A stretch of 64,000 nucleotides of DNA from AC-32 sp963719275 (GCA_963719275.1 CAVRBT010000005.1:62001-126000), one strand, 5' to 3'. Shown: positions 1 to 7,885, counted from the stretch's first letter. A program made the numbers and translations. The notes: a model not told the origin generated them from the letters alone.

Positions 1-245
1 AGGTCGGTGCCGGTGTTCATCGTCGCGAACAGCGCGCCCTGGATGAACGGCACGGCGAGCGCGAACGCGAAGAACGAGTCCGTCGGGAACCCCGGCAGCT
101 GCGTCTCGGCCTTCAGCCCGCCCGAGTTCACCGCGAGCAGCAGCATCGGAAAGACGAGCGGCCCGACGATGTTCGCGGGCTGCCTCACGGTGCGCACCAC
201 CGACCGGCGGCCCAGCACGTAGACCTGGTCGGCGAACGCTCTCAC
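1..245 (-). CDS. ABC-2 type transporter permease, 3' end off window
   Basis: N-terminal 81 residues of an integral membrane permease of a DrrB-like ABC-2 exporter; the rest lies outside the window. The visible part has a basic cytoplasmic N-terminus (RRSVVRTVRQPAN) followed by a hydrophobic segment (IVGPLVFPMLLLAV) and a second one (FFAFALAVPFIQGALF), the usual start of DrrB-family permeases. I place the start at a GTG (243-245), since the in-frame codons upstream show no better one. The ATP-binding subunit lies 97 bp upstream on the same strand, so the two form one exporter operon facing away from the MarR gene. Substrate unknown; drug or lipid export is typical of the family. Confidence 0.8.
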   Translation of the reverse strand, partial: MRAFADQVYVLGRRSVVRTVRQPANIVGPLVFPMLLLAVNSGGLKAETQLPGFPTDSFFAFALAVPFIQGALFATMNTGTD

Positions 246-342
246 AGCGCAACCTCGCTAGGCGCCCCGTCCCTGTTCGCGATCGCAGACGGCCGTCCAG
301 GCGACGCCTGGCCGGCCTGAAGACGCCGTCGCAAGGGCCGGC

Positions 343-1335
343 TCACGCCGGCTCCATCGCGAGGCCGCGCCGCTCCTCCTCGTCCTCCGTCTCCGCGCCC
401 TCGAGCGAGCGGCCGGTCTTGGCGAGGAAGACGTCGTCGAGCGACGGCTGGTGGATCTGGATGTTCTCCGCCTCGATCCCGTCCGCGTCGAGCGCGCGGA
501 CGATCTCGTACAGGCCGAAGTGCCCGTCGTTCAGCCGGACCGCGACGCCCTTGGTCGAGGTCACGCGCTCGCCGAAGCGCTCGAGGATCCCCGCCGTGCG
601 GTCGAGGTCGCCGCCTGACGCCGGGATCGCCTCGACGGTCGGCCGCCCGACCTCCGCCTTCAGAGCGGCCGGCGTGCCCTCGGCGACGATGTGGCCGTGG
701 TCGATGATCCCGACGCGGTCGGCGAGGACGTCGGCCTCCTCGAGGTACTGGGTCGTCAGGAAGACGGTCACCCCGTCCTCGTTCGCGAGCCGGCCGACCT
801 CGCTCCAGAGGGCGGTGCGGCTCTGCACGTCGAGGCCGGTGGTCGGCTCGTCGAGGAACAGGATCTGCGGCCGGTGCACGAGTGCCAACGCGAGATCGAG
901 GCGGCGCTTCATGCCGCCCGAGTAACCGCGCACCTTGCGGTCGGCGGCCTCGCCGAGGCCGACGCGGGTGAGCAGCTCCTCGGCGCGGCGCACCCGCTCC
1001 GCGCGCGAGATGCCCTGGAGGGAGGCCTGCAGGCGCAGGTGCTCGCGGCCGGTCAGGAGCGGATCGAGCGCGGCCTCCTGCAGCGCAGCGCCGATGTTCT
1101 TCCGCACCTGCGGGCCCTGGCGCACCACGTCGAAGCCGGCCACGCGCGCGGAGCCCGAGGTCGGCGGCAGCAGCGTCGTGAGCATGTGGACGGTCGTGCT
1201 CTTGCCCGCCCCGTTGGGACCCAGAAATCCGTAGATCTCGCCCGGCGAAACCGCGAGGTCGATCCCGTCGACCGCGCGCGGGCCCTTCTTGAACTCGCGG
1301 ACGAGCTGGTCGGCCTGGATCGCTGCTTGGGTCAT
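343..1335 (-). CDS. ABC transporter ATP-binding protein, DrrA family
   Basis: ATPase subunit that powers the adjacent ABC-2 permease. Walker A is GPNGAGKST (residues 39-47), the signature is YSGGMKRR (138-145) and Walker B is ILFLDEP (158-164), followed by TTGLDVQSR and a switch histidine region replaced by TTQYLEEAD. The C-terminal third (to residue 330) matches the extra domain of daunorubicin-resistance (DrrA) ATPases, which ends in a SLDDVFLAKTGRSLE-like motif. Length is normal for the family. The ATG lies only 6 bp after a TAGGCT -10 box, so the message is probably leaderless. It is divergent from a MarR gene across a 64-bp region holding an inverted repeat, so drug-responsive repression is likely. 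Confidence 0.9.
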   Translation of the reverse strand: MTQAAIQADQLVREFKKGPRAVDGIDLAVSPGEIYGFLGPNGAGKSTTVHMLTTLLPPTSGSARVAGFDVVRQGPQVRKNIGAALQEAALDPLLTGREHLRLQASLQGISRAERVRRAEELLTRVGLGEAADRKVRGYSGGMKRRLDLALALVHRPQILFLDEPTTGLDVQSRTALWSEVGRLANEDGVTVFLTTQYLEEADVLADRVGIIDHGHIVAEGTPAALKAEVGRPTVEAIPASGGDLDRTAGILERFGERVTSTKGVAVRLNDGHFGLYEIVRALDADGIEAENIQIHQPSLDDVFLAKTGRSLEGAETEDEEERRGLAMEPA

Positions 1336-1341
1336 CGCCGT

Positions 1342-1369
1342 AGCCTAGCGAGATACTTGAGGTTGTCAA
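1342..1369 (-). promoter_or_regulatory. promoter of the DrrAB-type operon
   Basis: On the minus strand a perfect TTGACA -35 box (1369-1364) is followed after 16 bp by TAGGCT (1347-1342). The ATG of the ABC gene begins 6 bp after the -10 box, which predicts a leaderless transcript. The -35 box lies inside the spacer of the inverted repeat, so a bound repressor would block it. Confidence 0.55.
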
Positions 1370-1390
1370 AAACCTACTGTCTCAAGTATC
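1352..1390. promoter_or_regulatory. inverted-repeat operator between MarR and ABC genes
   Basis: Perfect 10-bp inverted repeat GATACTTGAG (1352-1361) and CTCAAGTATC (1381-1390) with a 19-bp spacer that holds a shorter nested repeat (AGGTT/AACCT). It overlaps the core promoters of both divergent genes. MarR proteins bind such palindromes and usually repress both directions, so this is the probable operator. Confidence 0.65.
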
Positions 1391-1392
1391 AT
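1363..1392 (+). promoter_or_regulatory. promoter of the marR-like gene
   Basis: TTGTCA (1363-1368) and TATCAT (1387-1392) are separated by 18 bp; the ATG is 7 bp further on. This would give a leaderless mRNA and puts the MarR promoter on top of the same palindrome as the divergent promoter. Confidence 0.45.
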
Positions 1393-1399
1393 CCGTCTG

Positions 1400-1831
1400 A
1401 TGGCGGTCACCGAGACCACCGCGGCGCACGAGGCCCAGAAGCTGTTCTTCGAGATCGGCATGGCCCAGCGTGTCAAGGTCGGCGCGGCGCTGAACGAGCT
1501 CGGCCTCGGCTTCGCGCAGGCGCATGCCCTGCGTATGCTCGACCCCGAGGAGCCGCGGCCGATGAGCGCGCTGGCCGAGCGCCTGTTCTGCGACGCCTCG
1601 AACGTGACCGGGATCGTCGACCGCCTCGAGCGGCGCGGCCTCGTCGAGCGTCGTAGCGCCGAAGGGGACCGGCGCGTCAAGGCGCTGACACTTACGCCGG
1701 CCGGGGTCGAGTTGCGCGAAGAGGTGATGGCCCTGATGAGCGAGCCGCCCGAAGCGATCGCGTCGCTTTCCGTCGCCGACCAGCGCGCCCTGCGAGACAT
1801 CCTCGCCCGCGCGGTCGAGCAGCTCCCCTAG
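1400..1831 (+). CDS. MarR-family transcriptional regulator
   Basis: A 143-residue winged-helix regulator. The DNA-binding core reads MSALAERLFCDASNVTGIVD, then RLERRGLVERR and the wing SAEGDRRVKALTLT, all standard MarR features at roughly residues 54-102. It stands divergent to a DrrAB-type exporter with a shared palindromic operator, so it probably represses the exporter and itself and is released by a ligand. The start is the ATG 7 bp after a good -10 box. Its TAG stop overlaps the stop of ileS (CTAG), a tail-to-tail arrangement with no spacer. Confidence 0.9.
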   Translation: MAVTETTAAHEAQKLFFEIGMAQRVKVGAALNELGLGFAQAHALRMLDPEEPRPMSALAERLFCDASNVTGIVDRLERRGLVERRSAEGDRRVKALTLTPAGVELREEVMALMSEPPEAIASLSVADQRALRDILARAVEQLP

Positions 1832-4800
1832 GCCTTCTCTATCCGGAGCGCGTCGCCCGGCTCGACCCGCTCGGCGAGCGTCTCGCGGGCGATCCACTCC
1901 CGGTGCTCGGCGAGGTCGCCCGGAAGCGTGAGGACGATCCGGTCGGTGATCTCGAGCCCGGCCTCCTTGCGCATCGTGTTCACGCGGTGAATGAGCTCGC
2001 GGGCGCGGCCCTCGAGCTCGAGCTCCTCGTCGAGCGTGAGGTCGAGGGCCACTGTGAGGCCGTCCTCGCCGGCGACCGCCCAACCCTTCTTGCCGCGCCG
2101 CTCGACCAGCACCTCGTCGGGGGAGAGCTCGTGGCCGTTCACGCGGAGCCGGCCGCCGTCGAGCTCCTCGAAGTCGCCGGCCTCGAGCGCCGAACGCACC
2201 CCGCCGAGCTCCTTCCCGAGCTTCGGCCCGAGGACGGGCAGGTTCGGCTTCACGCGCAGCTCCGTCGCCTCGACGGGGCCGAACTCGACCTCCTTGACGC
2301 TCAGCTCCTCGGCGATCTCGCGCGCGTGCACCTGCACCCCGTCGGCGCCCTGCACGACGAGACGCCGGAGCGGCTGGCGGAGCTTGATCCCGGACTGCGC
2401 CCGTGCCTGGCGCCCGAGCTCGACGACCCGGCGCACCTCGGCGACCTCGGCGAGTAGCGCCTCGTCGACCTCGATCCCCTCCGGCCAGCCCGCGAGGTGC
2501 ACGGAGTCTGGGCCCTCCACCACGAGCGTTCGCCACAGGTGGTCGGCGAGGAAGGGCATCACCGGGCCGATCACGCGCAGGGCCTGAACGGCCGACCACC
2601 AGAGCGTCTCGAGCGCGGCGGGCTCGCCGTCCCAGAAGCGGCGGCGCGAACGGCGGACGTACCAGTTCGAGAGGTCCTCGACGTAGCTCTCGAAGATGGT
2701 CGTCACCGCGGGGCTCCAGTAGCGCTCGTACGCTGCCTCGGCCTCCGAGACGAGCTGTCCCGTCCGCGCGACGAGCCAGCGGTCGAGCGCGTGCTCGGAC
2801 CGCGGCTCCGCGCCCCTCTCAGGCGTCCAGCCGGCGATGTTCGCGTACGTGACGAGGAACCCGACCGAGTTCCAGAACGTGAGCAGCCGCCGCTTGACCT
2901 CCTCTGCGGGGCCGTAGCCGAAGTTGATGTTCTGGCTCGGGTTCTGCGCGCAGAACTGCCAGCGGACGATGTCGGCGCCCATCCGCTCGAAGGCCTCGTT
3001 CGCCTCGATCGCATTGCCGGTCGACTTGTGCATCTCGCGGCCGTGCTCGTCGTGGACGCGCTCGTACGTGAGGACGGCGCGGTACGGCAGCCGGCCGGCC
3101 AGGGTCATGGACATCACGCTGATCGAGTAAAACCAGAGGCGGATCTGCTCACGGCTTTCGGAGATCCAGTCGGCCGGGAACCACTGCTCCCAGTAGGCGT
3201 GGTCGGGCAGGTCGGCCCCGGTCAGGCCTTGCGCCGCGCCGGTCGCGTACCCGTGTGGAATCCACTCGGGGTTCTCCCAGCCGAGCGTCGACATCGGGAT
3301 GATCCCCGCGTCGAGCCACGCGTCGCCGACCTCCGGGATCCGGCGCACCTCCTCGCCGCACGACTCGCACCGGATCGCGATCTCGTCGATCCAGGGCCGG
3401 TGCAGCTCCTGCAGCTGCTCGAGCCCTCCGGTCGCGCGCTCCTCGAGCTCCTCCCGCGAGCCGATCACGTTCAGCTCGCCACACTCGCACGGGTAGAAGG
3501 GCAGCGGCAGGCCGAAGTAGCGCTTGCGCGAGATGTTCCAGTCGCCCATGTTGCGGAGCCAGTCGTCCATCCGCTTCTTGTACTGGGGCGGCGTCCAGGC
3601 GACGTCCTCGTTGGCGTCGAGGAGCGGCTGCCGGATCTCGTCGCAGGAGATGAACCAGTCGTCGACGACGCGGAAGAGGAGCGGCGTCTTGCAGCGCCAG
3701 CAGATCGGGTAGCGGTGGACGATCGTCCCCGCCTCGACGAGCAGGCCGTGCTCGTCAAGCGCCTCGACGATCGCCCTGGCCGCCCCGTCGGTCGAGACTC
3801 CCTCGAACGGCCCGTAGCCGGGGAGGAAGCGGCCGGACTCGTCGATCGGCGCGAGCACGGGGAGGCCGTGGACACGCGAGAGCTCGAAGTCCTCGGCGCC
3901 CGCGCCAGGCGCGATATGGACGATCCCCGTGCCCTCGTCGAGCGCCACCTCGTCCCACGGGATCACGCGATGACTGACGCCTCGCTGCGCTGGCAGGTCG
4001 TCGAACGGCCCCTCGTACTCGAGGCCGACGAGGTCCTCGCCCTGGACGACGTTGTCGTACTCGCCGCCCTCGCTCGCGAGCCGCCAGCCGCCGTCGCGCA
4101 AGCCGTACTCCGCGTGGGGCTTGACGGCGGCGGCGACGTTCGCCGGGAGGGTCCAAGGGGTTGTCGTCCAGATGACGAGCGACTCGCCCGGCCGGTCTTT
4201 CAGCGGGAAGCGGACGTAGAGCGACGGGTGCTCGAGCTCGCGGTAGTTCTCCTCGCCCGCCTGCTCGTGCTGGGAGAGCGAGGTGCCGCAACGAGGGCAC
4301 CACTGCGTCGAGCGGTGGCCCTTGTAGAGCCAGCCGCGGCGGTGGCACTCCTTCAGGAAGCGCCAGATGTACTCGATGTTCGTGTCCGAGAACGTGAGGT
4401 AGTCGTTGCCCCAGTCCATCCACTGGCCGAGCCGCTTCGACTGGTCGGTCATCACGCCGACGTAGCGCGCGACGCGCTCCTTGCAGCGCTCGGCGAACTC
4501 GGCGATGCCGTACTCCTCGATCTCGCGCTTGGAGTTGAGGCCGAGTTCCTTCTCGACCTCGACCTCGACCCAGAGGCCCTGGCAGTCGAAGCCGTTCTGG
4601 TACCGCTCGTCGTGCCCTCGCGCGGCGCGATAGCGTTGGAAGACGTCCTTCAGCGTGCGCCCCCAGGCGTGATGGACGCCCATCGGGTTGTTCGCGGTGA
4701 TCGGGCCGTCGATGAAGCTGAAGCGCGGGCCGTCGGCGTTCTGCTCGCGCAGGCGTTGGAACGTCCGCTCGTCCTCCCAGCGCTCGAGGACCTCCCGCTC

Positions 4801-4842
4801 GAGCGCGGGATGGTCGGGCAGGCTCGGGAGAGGCTTGAACAT
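1828..4842 (-). CDS. ileS: isoleucine--tRNA ligase
   Basis: Class I aminoacyl-tRNA synthetase of 1004 residues that charges tRNA-Ile in the cytoplasm. The N-terminus reads FSFIDGPITANNPMGVHHAW, so the HIGH motif is HHAWG (57-61), and the KMSKS loop is MHKS (604-607) followed by TGN. The editing (CP1) domain fills the middle, and the C-terminus (RARELIHRVNTMRKEAGL) is typical of type 2, eukaryote-like IleRS. A longer reading frame runs into the thioredoxin gene, but MFKPLPSLPDHPALEREVLE is the natural start; it sits 7 bp after a TACGAT box. No T-box leader fits in the 79-bp gap. The variant signatures suggest a distinct IleRS clade. Confidence 0.93.
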   Translation of the reverse strand: MFKPLPSLPDHPALEREVLERWEDERTFQRLREQNADGPRFSFIDGPITANNPMGVHHAWGRTLKDVFQRYRAARGHDERYQNGFDCQGLWVEVEVEKELGLNSKREIEEYGIAEFAERCKERVARYVGVMTDQSKRLGQWMDWGNDYLTFSDTNIEYIWRFLKECHRRGWLYKGHRSTQWCPRCGTSLSQHEQAGEENYRELEHPSLYVRFPLKDRPGESLVIWTTTPWTLPANVAAAVKPHAEYGLRDGGWRLASEGGEYDNVVQGEDLVGLEYEGPFDDLPAQRGVSHRVIPWDEVALDEGTGIVHIAPGAGAEDFELSRVHGLPVLAPIDESGRFLPGYGPFEGVSTDGAARAIVEALDEHGLLVEAGTIVHRYPICWRCKTPLLFRVVDDWFISCDEIRQPLLDANEDVAWTPPQYKKRMDDWLRNMGDWNISRKRYFGLPLPFYPCECGELNVIGSREELEERATGGLEQLQELHRPWIDEIAIRCESCGEEVRRIPEVGDAWLDAGIIPMSTLGWENPEWIPHGYATGAAQGLTGADLPDHAYWEQWFPADWISESREQIRLWFYSISVMSMTLAGRLPYRAVLTYERVHDEHGREMHKSTGNAIEANEAFERMGADIVRWQFCAQNPSQNINFGYGPAEEVKRRLLTFWNSVGFLVTYANIAGWTPERGAEPRSEHALDRWLVARTGQLVSEAEAAYERYWSPAVTTIFESYVEDLSNWYVRRSRRRFWDGEPAALETLWWSAVQALRVIGPVMPFLADHLWRTLVVEGPDSVHLAGWPEGIEVDEALLAEVAEVRRVVELGRQARAQSGIKLRQPLRRLVVQGADGVQVHAREIAEELSVKEVEFGPVEATELRVKPNLPVLGPKLGKELGGVRSALEAGDFEELDGGRLRVNGHELSPDEVLVERRGKKGWAVAGEDGLTVALDLTLDEELELEGRARELIHRVNTMRKEAGLEITDRIVLTLPGDLAEHREWIARETLAERVEPGDALRIEKA

Positions 4843-4849
4843 GCGGTCG

Positions 4850-4877
4850 ATCGTATCGACCGGGAACAATGACCCAA
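4850..4877 (-). promoter_or_regulatory. possible ileS promoter
   Basis: TTGGGT (4877-4872) and TACGAT (4855-4850) are spaced by 16 bp and end 7 bp before the ileS ATG, which has no ribosome-binding site. This fits a leaderless transcript; the -35 match is weak. Confidence 0.35.
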
Positions 4878-4921
4878 CCTGGGGCGTTTCCCCTCCCGGA
4901 ACCTGAGGTAGAAAGGAACAC

Positions 4922-5245
4922 ATGTCAGACAACGTCAAGACCGACGACTTCGACCAGGAAGTCCTCCAGAGCGGCCAGTCGGTGCTCGTCGACTTCTGGG
5001 CGGAATGGTGCGGACCGTGCCACGCGATCGCGCCCGTGCTCGACCAGATCGCCGACGAGCGGAGCGACCTCAAGGTCGTGAAGCTGAACATCGACGAGGA
5101 GCCTGCGATCGCGCAGCGCTACGGGGTCATGTCGATTCCAACGCTGATCCTGTTCAAGGACGGCGAGCCGCAAGCAGCTGCGGTCGGCGCGATGCCGAAG
5201 TCGATGCTCGAGGAGCGCCTCGGCCTGGCCGAGGCAGCGGCCTGA
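4922..5245 (+). CDS. trxA: thioredoxin
   Basis: Cytosolic dithiol-disulfide oxidoreductase of 107 residues, the normal single-domain length. The active site is WCGPC (C30, C33) in VLVDFWAEWCGPCH, and the cis-proline loop is SIPTLILF. A clear AGAAAGGA ribosome-binding site precedes the ATG. It is transcribed divergently from ileS and ends in a strong hairpin that overlaps its stop codon. It is an ordinary cysteine enzyme, unlike the two selenoprotein candidates elsewhere in the window, for which a thioredoxin could be the reductant. Confidence 0.95.
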   Translation: MSDNVKTDDFDQEVLQSGQSVLVDFWAEWCGPCHAIAPVLDQIADERSDLKVVKLNIDEEPAIAQRYGVMSIPTLILFKDGEPQAAAVGAMPKSMLEERLGLAEAAA

Positions 5246-5265
5246 GCGCTCGGGAGAGCGCTCAG
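5242..5265 (+). terminator. hairpin at the thioredoxin stop codon
   Basis: Perfect 10-bp stem CTGAGCGCTC (5242-5251) and GAGCGCTCAG (5256-5265) with a GGGA loop. The TGA stop of the thioredoxin gene is inside the stem. There is no T-tract, so it may be an intrinsic terminator of the GC-rich actinobacterial type or an mRNA-protecting structure. Confidence 0.55.
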
Positions 5266-5266
5266 G

Positions 5267-5386
5267 CGAAACGGCCGCGCCAGCAAAGCTGCCACGGCCT
5301 CTCCTGGTCGGCGTCGCAAGCGACGCCGAAACGGCCGCGCCAGCAAAGCTGCCACGGCCTCTCCTGGTCGGCGTCGCAAGCGACGC
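5267..5386. repeat. 60-bp perfect tandem duplication
   Basis: Two identical 60-bp copies (5267-5326 and 5327-5386) sit back to back between the convergent thioredoxin and DUF2231 genes. Each copy ends in a hairpin GGCGTCGC/GCGACGCC with a 2-nt loop and also contains GGCC...GGCC complementarity, so the unit looks like a duplicated bidirectional terminator. The second copy touches the stop codon of the DUF2231 gene. Confidence 0.9.
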
Positions 5387-5387
5387 C

Positions 5388-5909
5388 TTAGGACTCGGCT
5401 TCTTCTTTTTCCGGATGGGGCGCCGGCGCTGCAGCACGCGCCGGCGGCTCGTCGATCAGGCTCAGGACGCGCATGCCGTGCACGAACACGACGGCGCCGC
5501 CGAGCCAGCCGCCGACGGTCAGGAAGAGGAAGCCGACCAGCGTCAGGATGAACGGCCCGGTCTCGACCGCCCCGTGCGAGTAGCCGGAGTGGCCGACGAG
5601 GGCGGCGATCAGGAAGAAGACCGTCGCCGTGAGCATCGAGGCCATGTGCCAGGTGGCGGTCCACCACACCGGCGAGCCCCACGTGATCGTCAGCCAGTCG
5701 GCGAAGCCGGCCAACGCGGTGAAGGCGGTGATGATCAGGCCCACGACGAGCGCGAGCCACCAGCCGTACGCGGCCGACCGCTCCGCGATGCCGATCACGC
5801 TGGCGAAGGCCATCGCCATCGAGGCGGTGTAGGCGCCGATCGTCGCGTCCGTCAGGGGTGGGTGGATCGGGTGCCCGGGAAGCCCGTGACAGAGGTAGCT
5901 GAGCTTCAT
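5388..5909 (-). CDS. DUF2231 family membrane protein
   Basis: A 173-residue protein with four hydrophobic segments (about residues 25-40, 50-70, 88-108 and 118-140). The N-terminal GHPIHPPLTDATIGAY motif is diagnostic of DUF2231 integral membrane proteins. The function of the family is unknown; some members sit beside redox or heme proteins. The tail is short and cytoplasmic with acidic residues. It converges on the thioredoxin gene across the 60-bp tandem repeat. The ATG start gives the conserved motif near residue 12, as expected. Confidence 0.8.
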   Translation of the reverse strand: MKLSYLCHGLPGHPIHPPLTDATIGAYTASMAMAFASVIGIAERSAAYGWWLALVVGLIITAFTALAGFADWLTITWGSPVWWTATWHMASMLTATVFFLIAALVGHSGYSHGAVETGPFILTLVGFLFLTVGGWLGGAVVFVHGMRVLSLIDEPPARAAAPAPHPEKEEAES

Positions 5910-5950
5910 GCGCGCCGGAGTGTACGACGCGCGCGACCGATGTGGATTGG

Positions 5951-6100
5951 CTAGCTCTGCTCGGCCGTGTCGAGGTAGTCGAAAAAGGCGGCGTGTTTCG
6001 CGAGATATGCCTCGAGCTGGCGGATCCCCGACTCGAGCCAGTGCTCGAGCCAGCTCTCGCCGAGCTCGTCCTCGACGCGGTGGAAGCCCCGGTCGCTCAT
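5951..6100 (-). CDS. small hypothetical protein, 49 residues
   Basis: A short open frame starting MSDRGFHRVEDELGESWLEH and ending YLDTAEQS. It is acidic and probably helical (WLEHWLESGIRQLEAYLAKH), with no signal peptide or membrane segment. Third codon positions are almost all G or C, as in real genes here, and it fills an otherwise empty 290-bp gap. No good ribosome-binding site is visible. I do not recognise a family. Confidence 0.45.
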   Translation of the reverse strand: MSDRGFHRVEDELGESWLEHWLESGIRQLEAYLAKHAAFFDYLDTAEQS

Positions 6101-6200
6101 GAGTTCATGATCGGGACGCAGCCGGACGGTCGCAATGAGCCGAACGGACTAACTTGCGGGACGCCCCGGCCTATCTCCGCGGACCAGTAGCCTCCGGCCG

Positions 6201-7001
6201 GTGCGCGGTTTCCTCCTGATCAACCCGCGCGCCGGGACCGAGAGCCCTACCGCCGGCGAGCTGGCCGCGGCCGCGGGGGAGCGCGGGGTCGAGGCGCACG
6301 TGCTGCGCGAGCGCGAGAACGCAGCGGAGCCGGCACGCGCGGCGGACGCCGAGGTGCTGGCGGCAGCAGGCGGCGACGGCTCGGTGGCGACTGTCGCGGC
6401 GGTGGCAGTCGAGCGCGACCTGCCGTTTGTCGTCGTCCCGTACGGGACGCGGAACCACTTCGCACGCGACGTCGGCCTCGACCGCAACGACCCGCTCGCC
6501 GCGCTCGACGCGTTCGAGGGCGAGGAGCGGCGGGTGGACGTCGGGCGGGCCGGCGAGCGCCGCTTCCTGAACAACGTCTCGCTCGGGCTCTACGCCGCGC
6601 TCGTCCACCGGCGCGAGCACCACAGGCGCCGGCGCGAGGCGGCGGCGGGGCTGCGAGCCCTGTGGCTGAGCCTGCGGCAGCGACCCGGGGCGTGGGCGCG
6701 GGTCGACGGCGAGCCGGTTCGAGCGCGCGTGCTGCTCGTCGCGAACAACGCCTACGAGCTGAGCCTGTTCTCGATCGGCGAGCGCGAGCGGCTCGACGAG
6801 GGCCGCCTGCACCCGTACGCCGCGAAGGGCGTGCTCCCGCACGCGTGGGAGGAGCGCGACGGCGAGCGGTTCCTGCTGGAGGCACCCGGGGAGCGCCTGG
6901 CCGCTGCGATCGACGGCGAGCCGGTCGAGCTGGAAACGCCGCTGGAGCTAGCGGTCGAGCGCGGCCTGCTCCGCGTGCTCCTGCCACGCGCGCAGGACTA
7001 G
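6201..7001 (+). CDS. diacylglycerol kinase-family lipid kinase
   Basis: A 266-residue protein of the DAGK catalytic-domain (YegS/DgkB-like) family, which phosphorylates diacylglycerol or related lipids with ATP at the inner membrane face. The start GTG gives MRGFLLINPRAGTESPTAGE, with the NP-x-AG phosphate-binding strand, then AAAGGDGSVATV (GGDG at 57-60) and PYGTRNHFARDVGL, the family PxGTxNxFA motif. The C-terminal domain is shorter than in DgkB, so the lipid substrate is uncertain. Its 3' end overlaps the convergent NUDIX gene by 54 bp, which is unusually long for this genome. Confidence 0.85.
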   Translation: MRGFLLINPRAGTESPTAGELAAAAGERGVEAHVLRERENAAEPARAADAEVLAAAGGDGSVATVAAVAVERDLPFVVVPYGTRNHFARDVGLDRNDPLAALDAFEGEERRVDVGRAGERRFLNNVSLGLYAALVHRREHHRRRREAAAGLRALWLSLRQRPGAWARVDGEPVRARVLLVANNAYELSLFSIGERERLDEGRLHPYAAKGVLPHAWEERDGERFLLEAPGERLAAAIDGEPVELETPLELAVERGLLRVLLPRAQD

Positions 7002-7478
7002 CGGCACGTTCTCGAACGCGAGCTCGTCGGGGCTTGGGAGCTCGACGCGCGCGAACCAGCGCAGGTCATCGACGTCATCTGCGGGCGCGGCCTCGCCGCC
7101 GGCCACGCGCGCGGTCCAGTAGAAGTTCAGCGTCGCCTCGGCGGTCGAGTCGCCGCCGTAGCGGTCCATCCAGACGCCGAGGAACTCCAGCGGCTCCACG
7201 TCGAGGCCGGTTTCCTCGCGCAGCTCGCGACGCACCCCGTCGAGCGGATGCTCGCCCTCCTCGAGGAAGCCGCCCGGAATATCCCAGCGGCCCTTGAACG
7301 GCTCCTTCGCGCGCCGTGCGAGCAGCACCCGGTCGCCGTCCTCGACCAGCGCACCCGCGGTCGACTTCGAGCTCGCGTACGCGACGAACCCGCACTCCGG
7401 GCACGCGACCCGCTGCGCGTCGCCGCGCAGGTCGTTCCGGCAGCGCGGACAGAACCTCCACCCCGCGAGCTCGCCCAT
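6948..7478 (-). CDS. NUDIX hydrolase with zinc ribbon
   Basis: A 176-residue hydrolase of nucleoside-diphosphate-linked compounds. It begins with a four-cysteine zinc ribbon (C10, C13, C26, C29; FCPRC and ACPEC), followed by the Nudix box GGFLEEGEHPLDGVRRELRE from residue 69 on. The ribbon-plus-Nudix layout resembles NudC/NADH pyrophosphatase relatives, but the protein is shorter, so the substrate is open. I start at the ATG before GELAGWRFCPRC rather than at upstream codons, which would run into the cNMP-binding gene. It is divergent from that gene with only 18 bp between start codons. Confidence 0.85.
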   Translation of the reverse strand: MGELAGWRFCPRCRNDLRGDAQRVACPECGFVAYASSKSTAGALVEDGDRVLLARRAKEPFKGRWDIPGGFLEEGEHPLDGVRRELREETGLDVEPLEFLGVWMDRYGGDSTAEATLNFYWTARVAGGEAAPADDVDDLRWFARVELPSPDELAFENVPLVLRAWQEHAEQAALDR

Positions 7479-7496
7479 ACCGCAACAATAGGAGCG

Positions 7497-7871
7497 ATGC
7501 CGAGGTTCGTCCCAGCAACCGTCACCGAGCTCCAGCGCGTCGAGTTGCTCGCGGGGCTCCCAGGCGAGAAGCTCGGCGAGATCGCGCGGCACATGGAGCG
7601 CGAGGAAGTCCCGCCCGGGCGCGCGGTGGTGCGGGAGGGCGAAGACGCGCAGCGCTTCTACGTCGTCCTGTCAGGACTCTTCGCCGTCAGCCAGGAGGAC
7701 TTCGGGCCGCGGCGCGTGCTGCAGCCGGGCGACTACTTCGGCGAGGTCGGGCTCGCGATGCAGATCCCGCGCACGGCTTCGGTGCGCGCCCTCACGCCCG
7801 CCGTCGTGGCGAGCTGCGACCGCGCCTCGTTCGACGAACTGCTGCGCCCGCTCTTCGCCGACGACAAGTAA
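7497..7871 (+). CDS. cyclic nucleotide-binding domain protein
   Basis: A 124-residue protein that is essentially one cNMP-binding (CRP-like) beta-barrel: LLAGLPGEKLGEIARHMERE, then VVREGEDAQRFYVVLSGLFA, then the phosphate cassette GDYFGEVGLAMQIPRTASVR. There is no DNA-binding domain, so it is not itself a transcription factor; it may be a ligand sensor acting on a partner. The ATG follows AGGAG. The last sense codon and TAA stop are supplied by a palindromic repeat that recurs elsewhere in the window, so the original 3' end may have been altered by it. Confidence 0.8.
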   Translation: MPRFVPATVTELQRVELLAGLPGEKLGEIARHMEREEVPPGRAVVREGEDAQRFYVVLSGLFAVSQEDFGPRRVLQPGDYFGEVGLAMQIPRTASVRALTPAVVASCDRASFDELLRPLFADDK

Positions 7872-7885
7872 CAGTCTGTTACTTG
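7865..7885. repeat. palindromic repeat, copy 1
   Basis: A 21-nt perfect palindrome centred on T7875, with core GTAACAGTCTGTTAC. It overlaps the stop codon of the cNMP-binding gene. Copies 2-4 are at 7934-7948, 23660-23676 and 59011-59025. Confidence 0.9.

Noticed and set aside
2497..4872. A 791-codon plus-strand frame within ileS
   Set aside because: Shadow of ileS with no recognisable domain; the minus strand encodes a complete synthetase.
4843..4921. T-box leader for ileS
   Set aside because: Only 79 bp separate ileS from the divergent thioredoxin gene, too short for a T-box, and the ileS message appears leaderless.
5267..5386. CRISPR-like tandem repeats
   Set aside because: Only two units, directly adjacent with no spacers, and no cas genes nearby.
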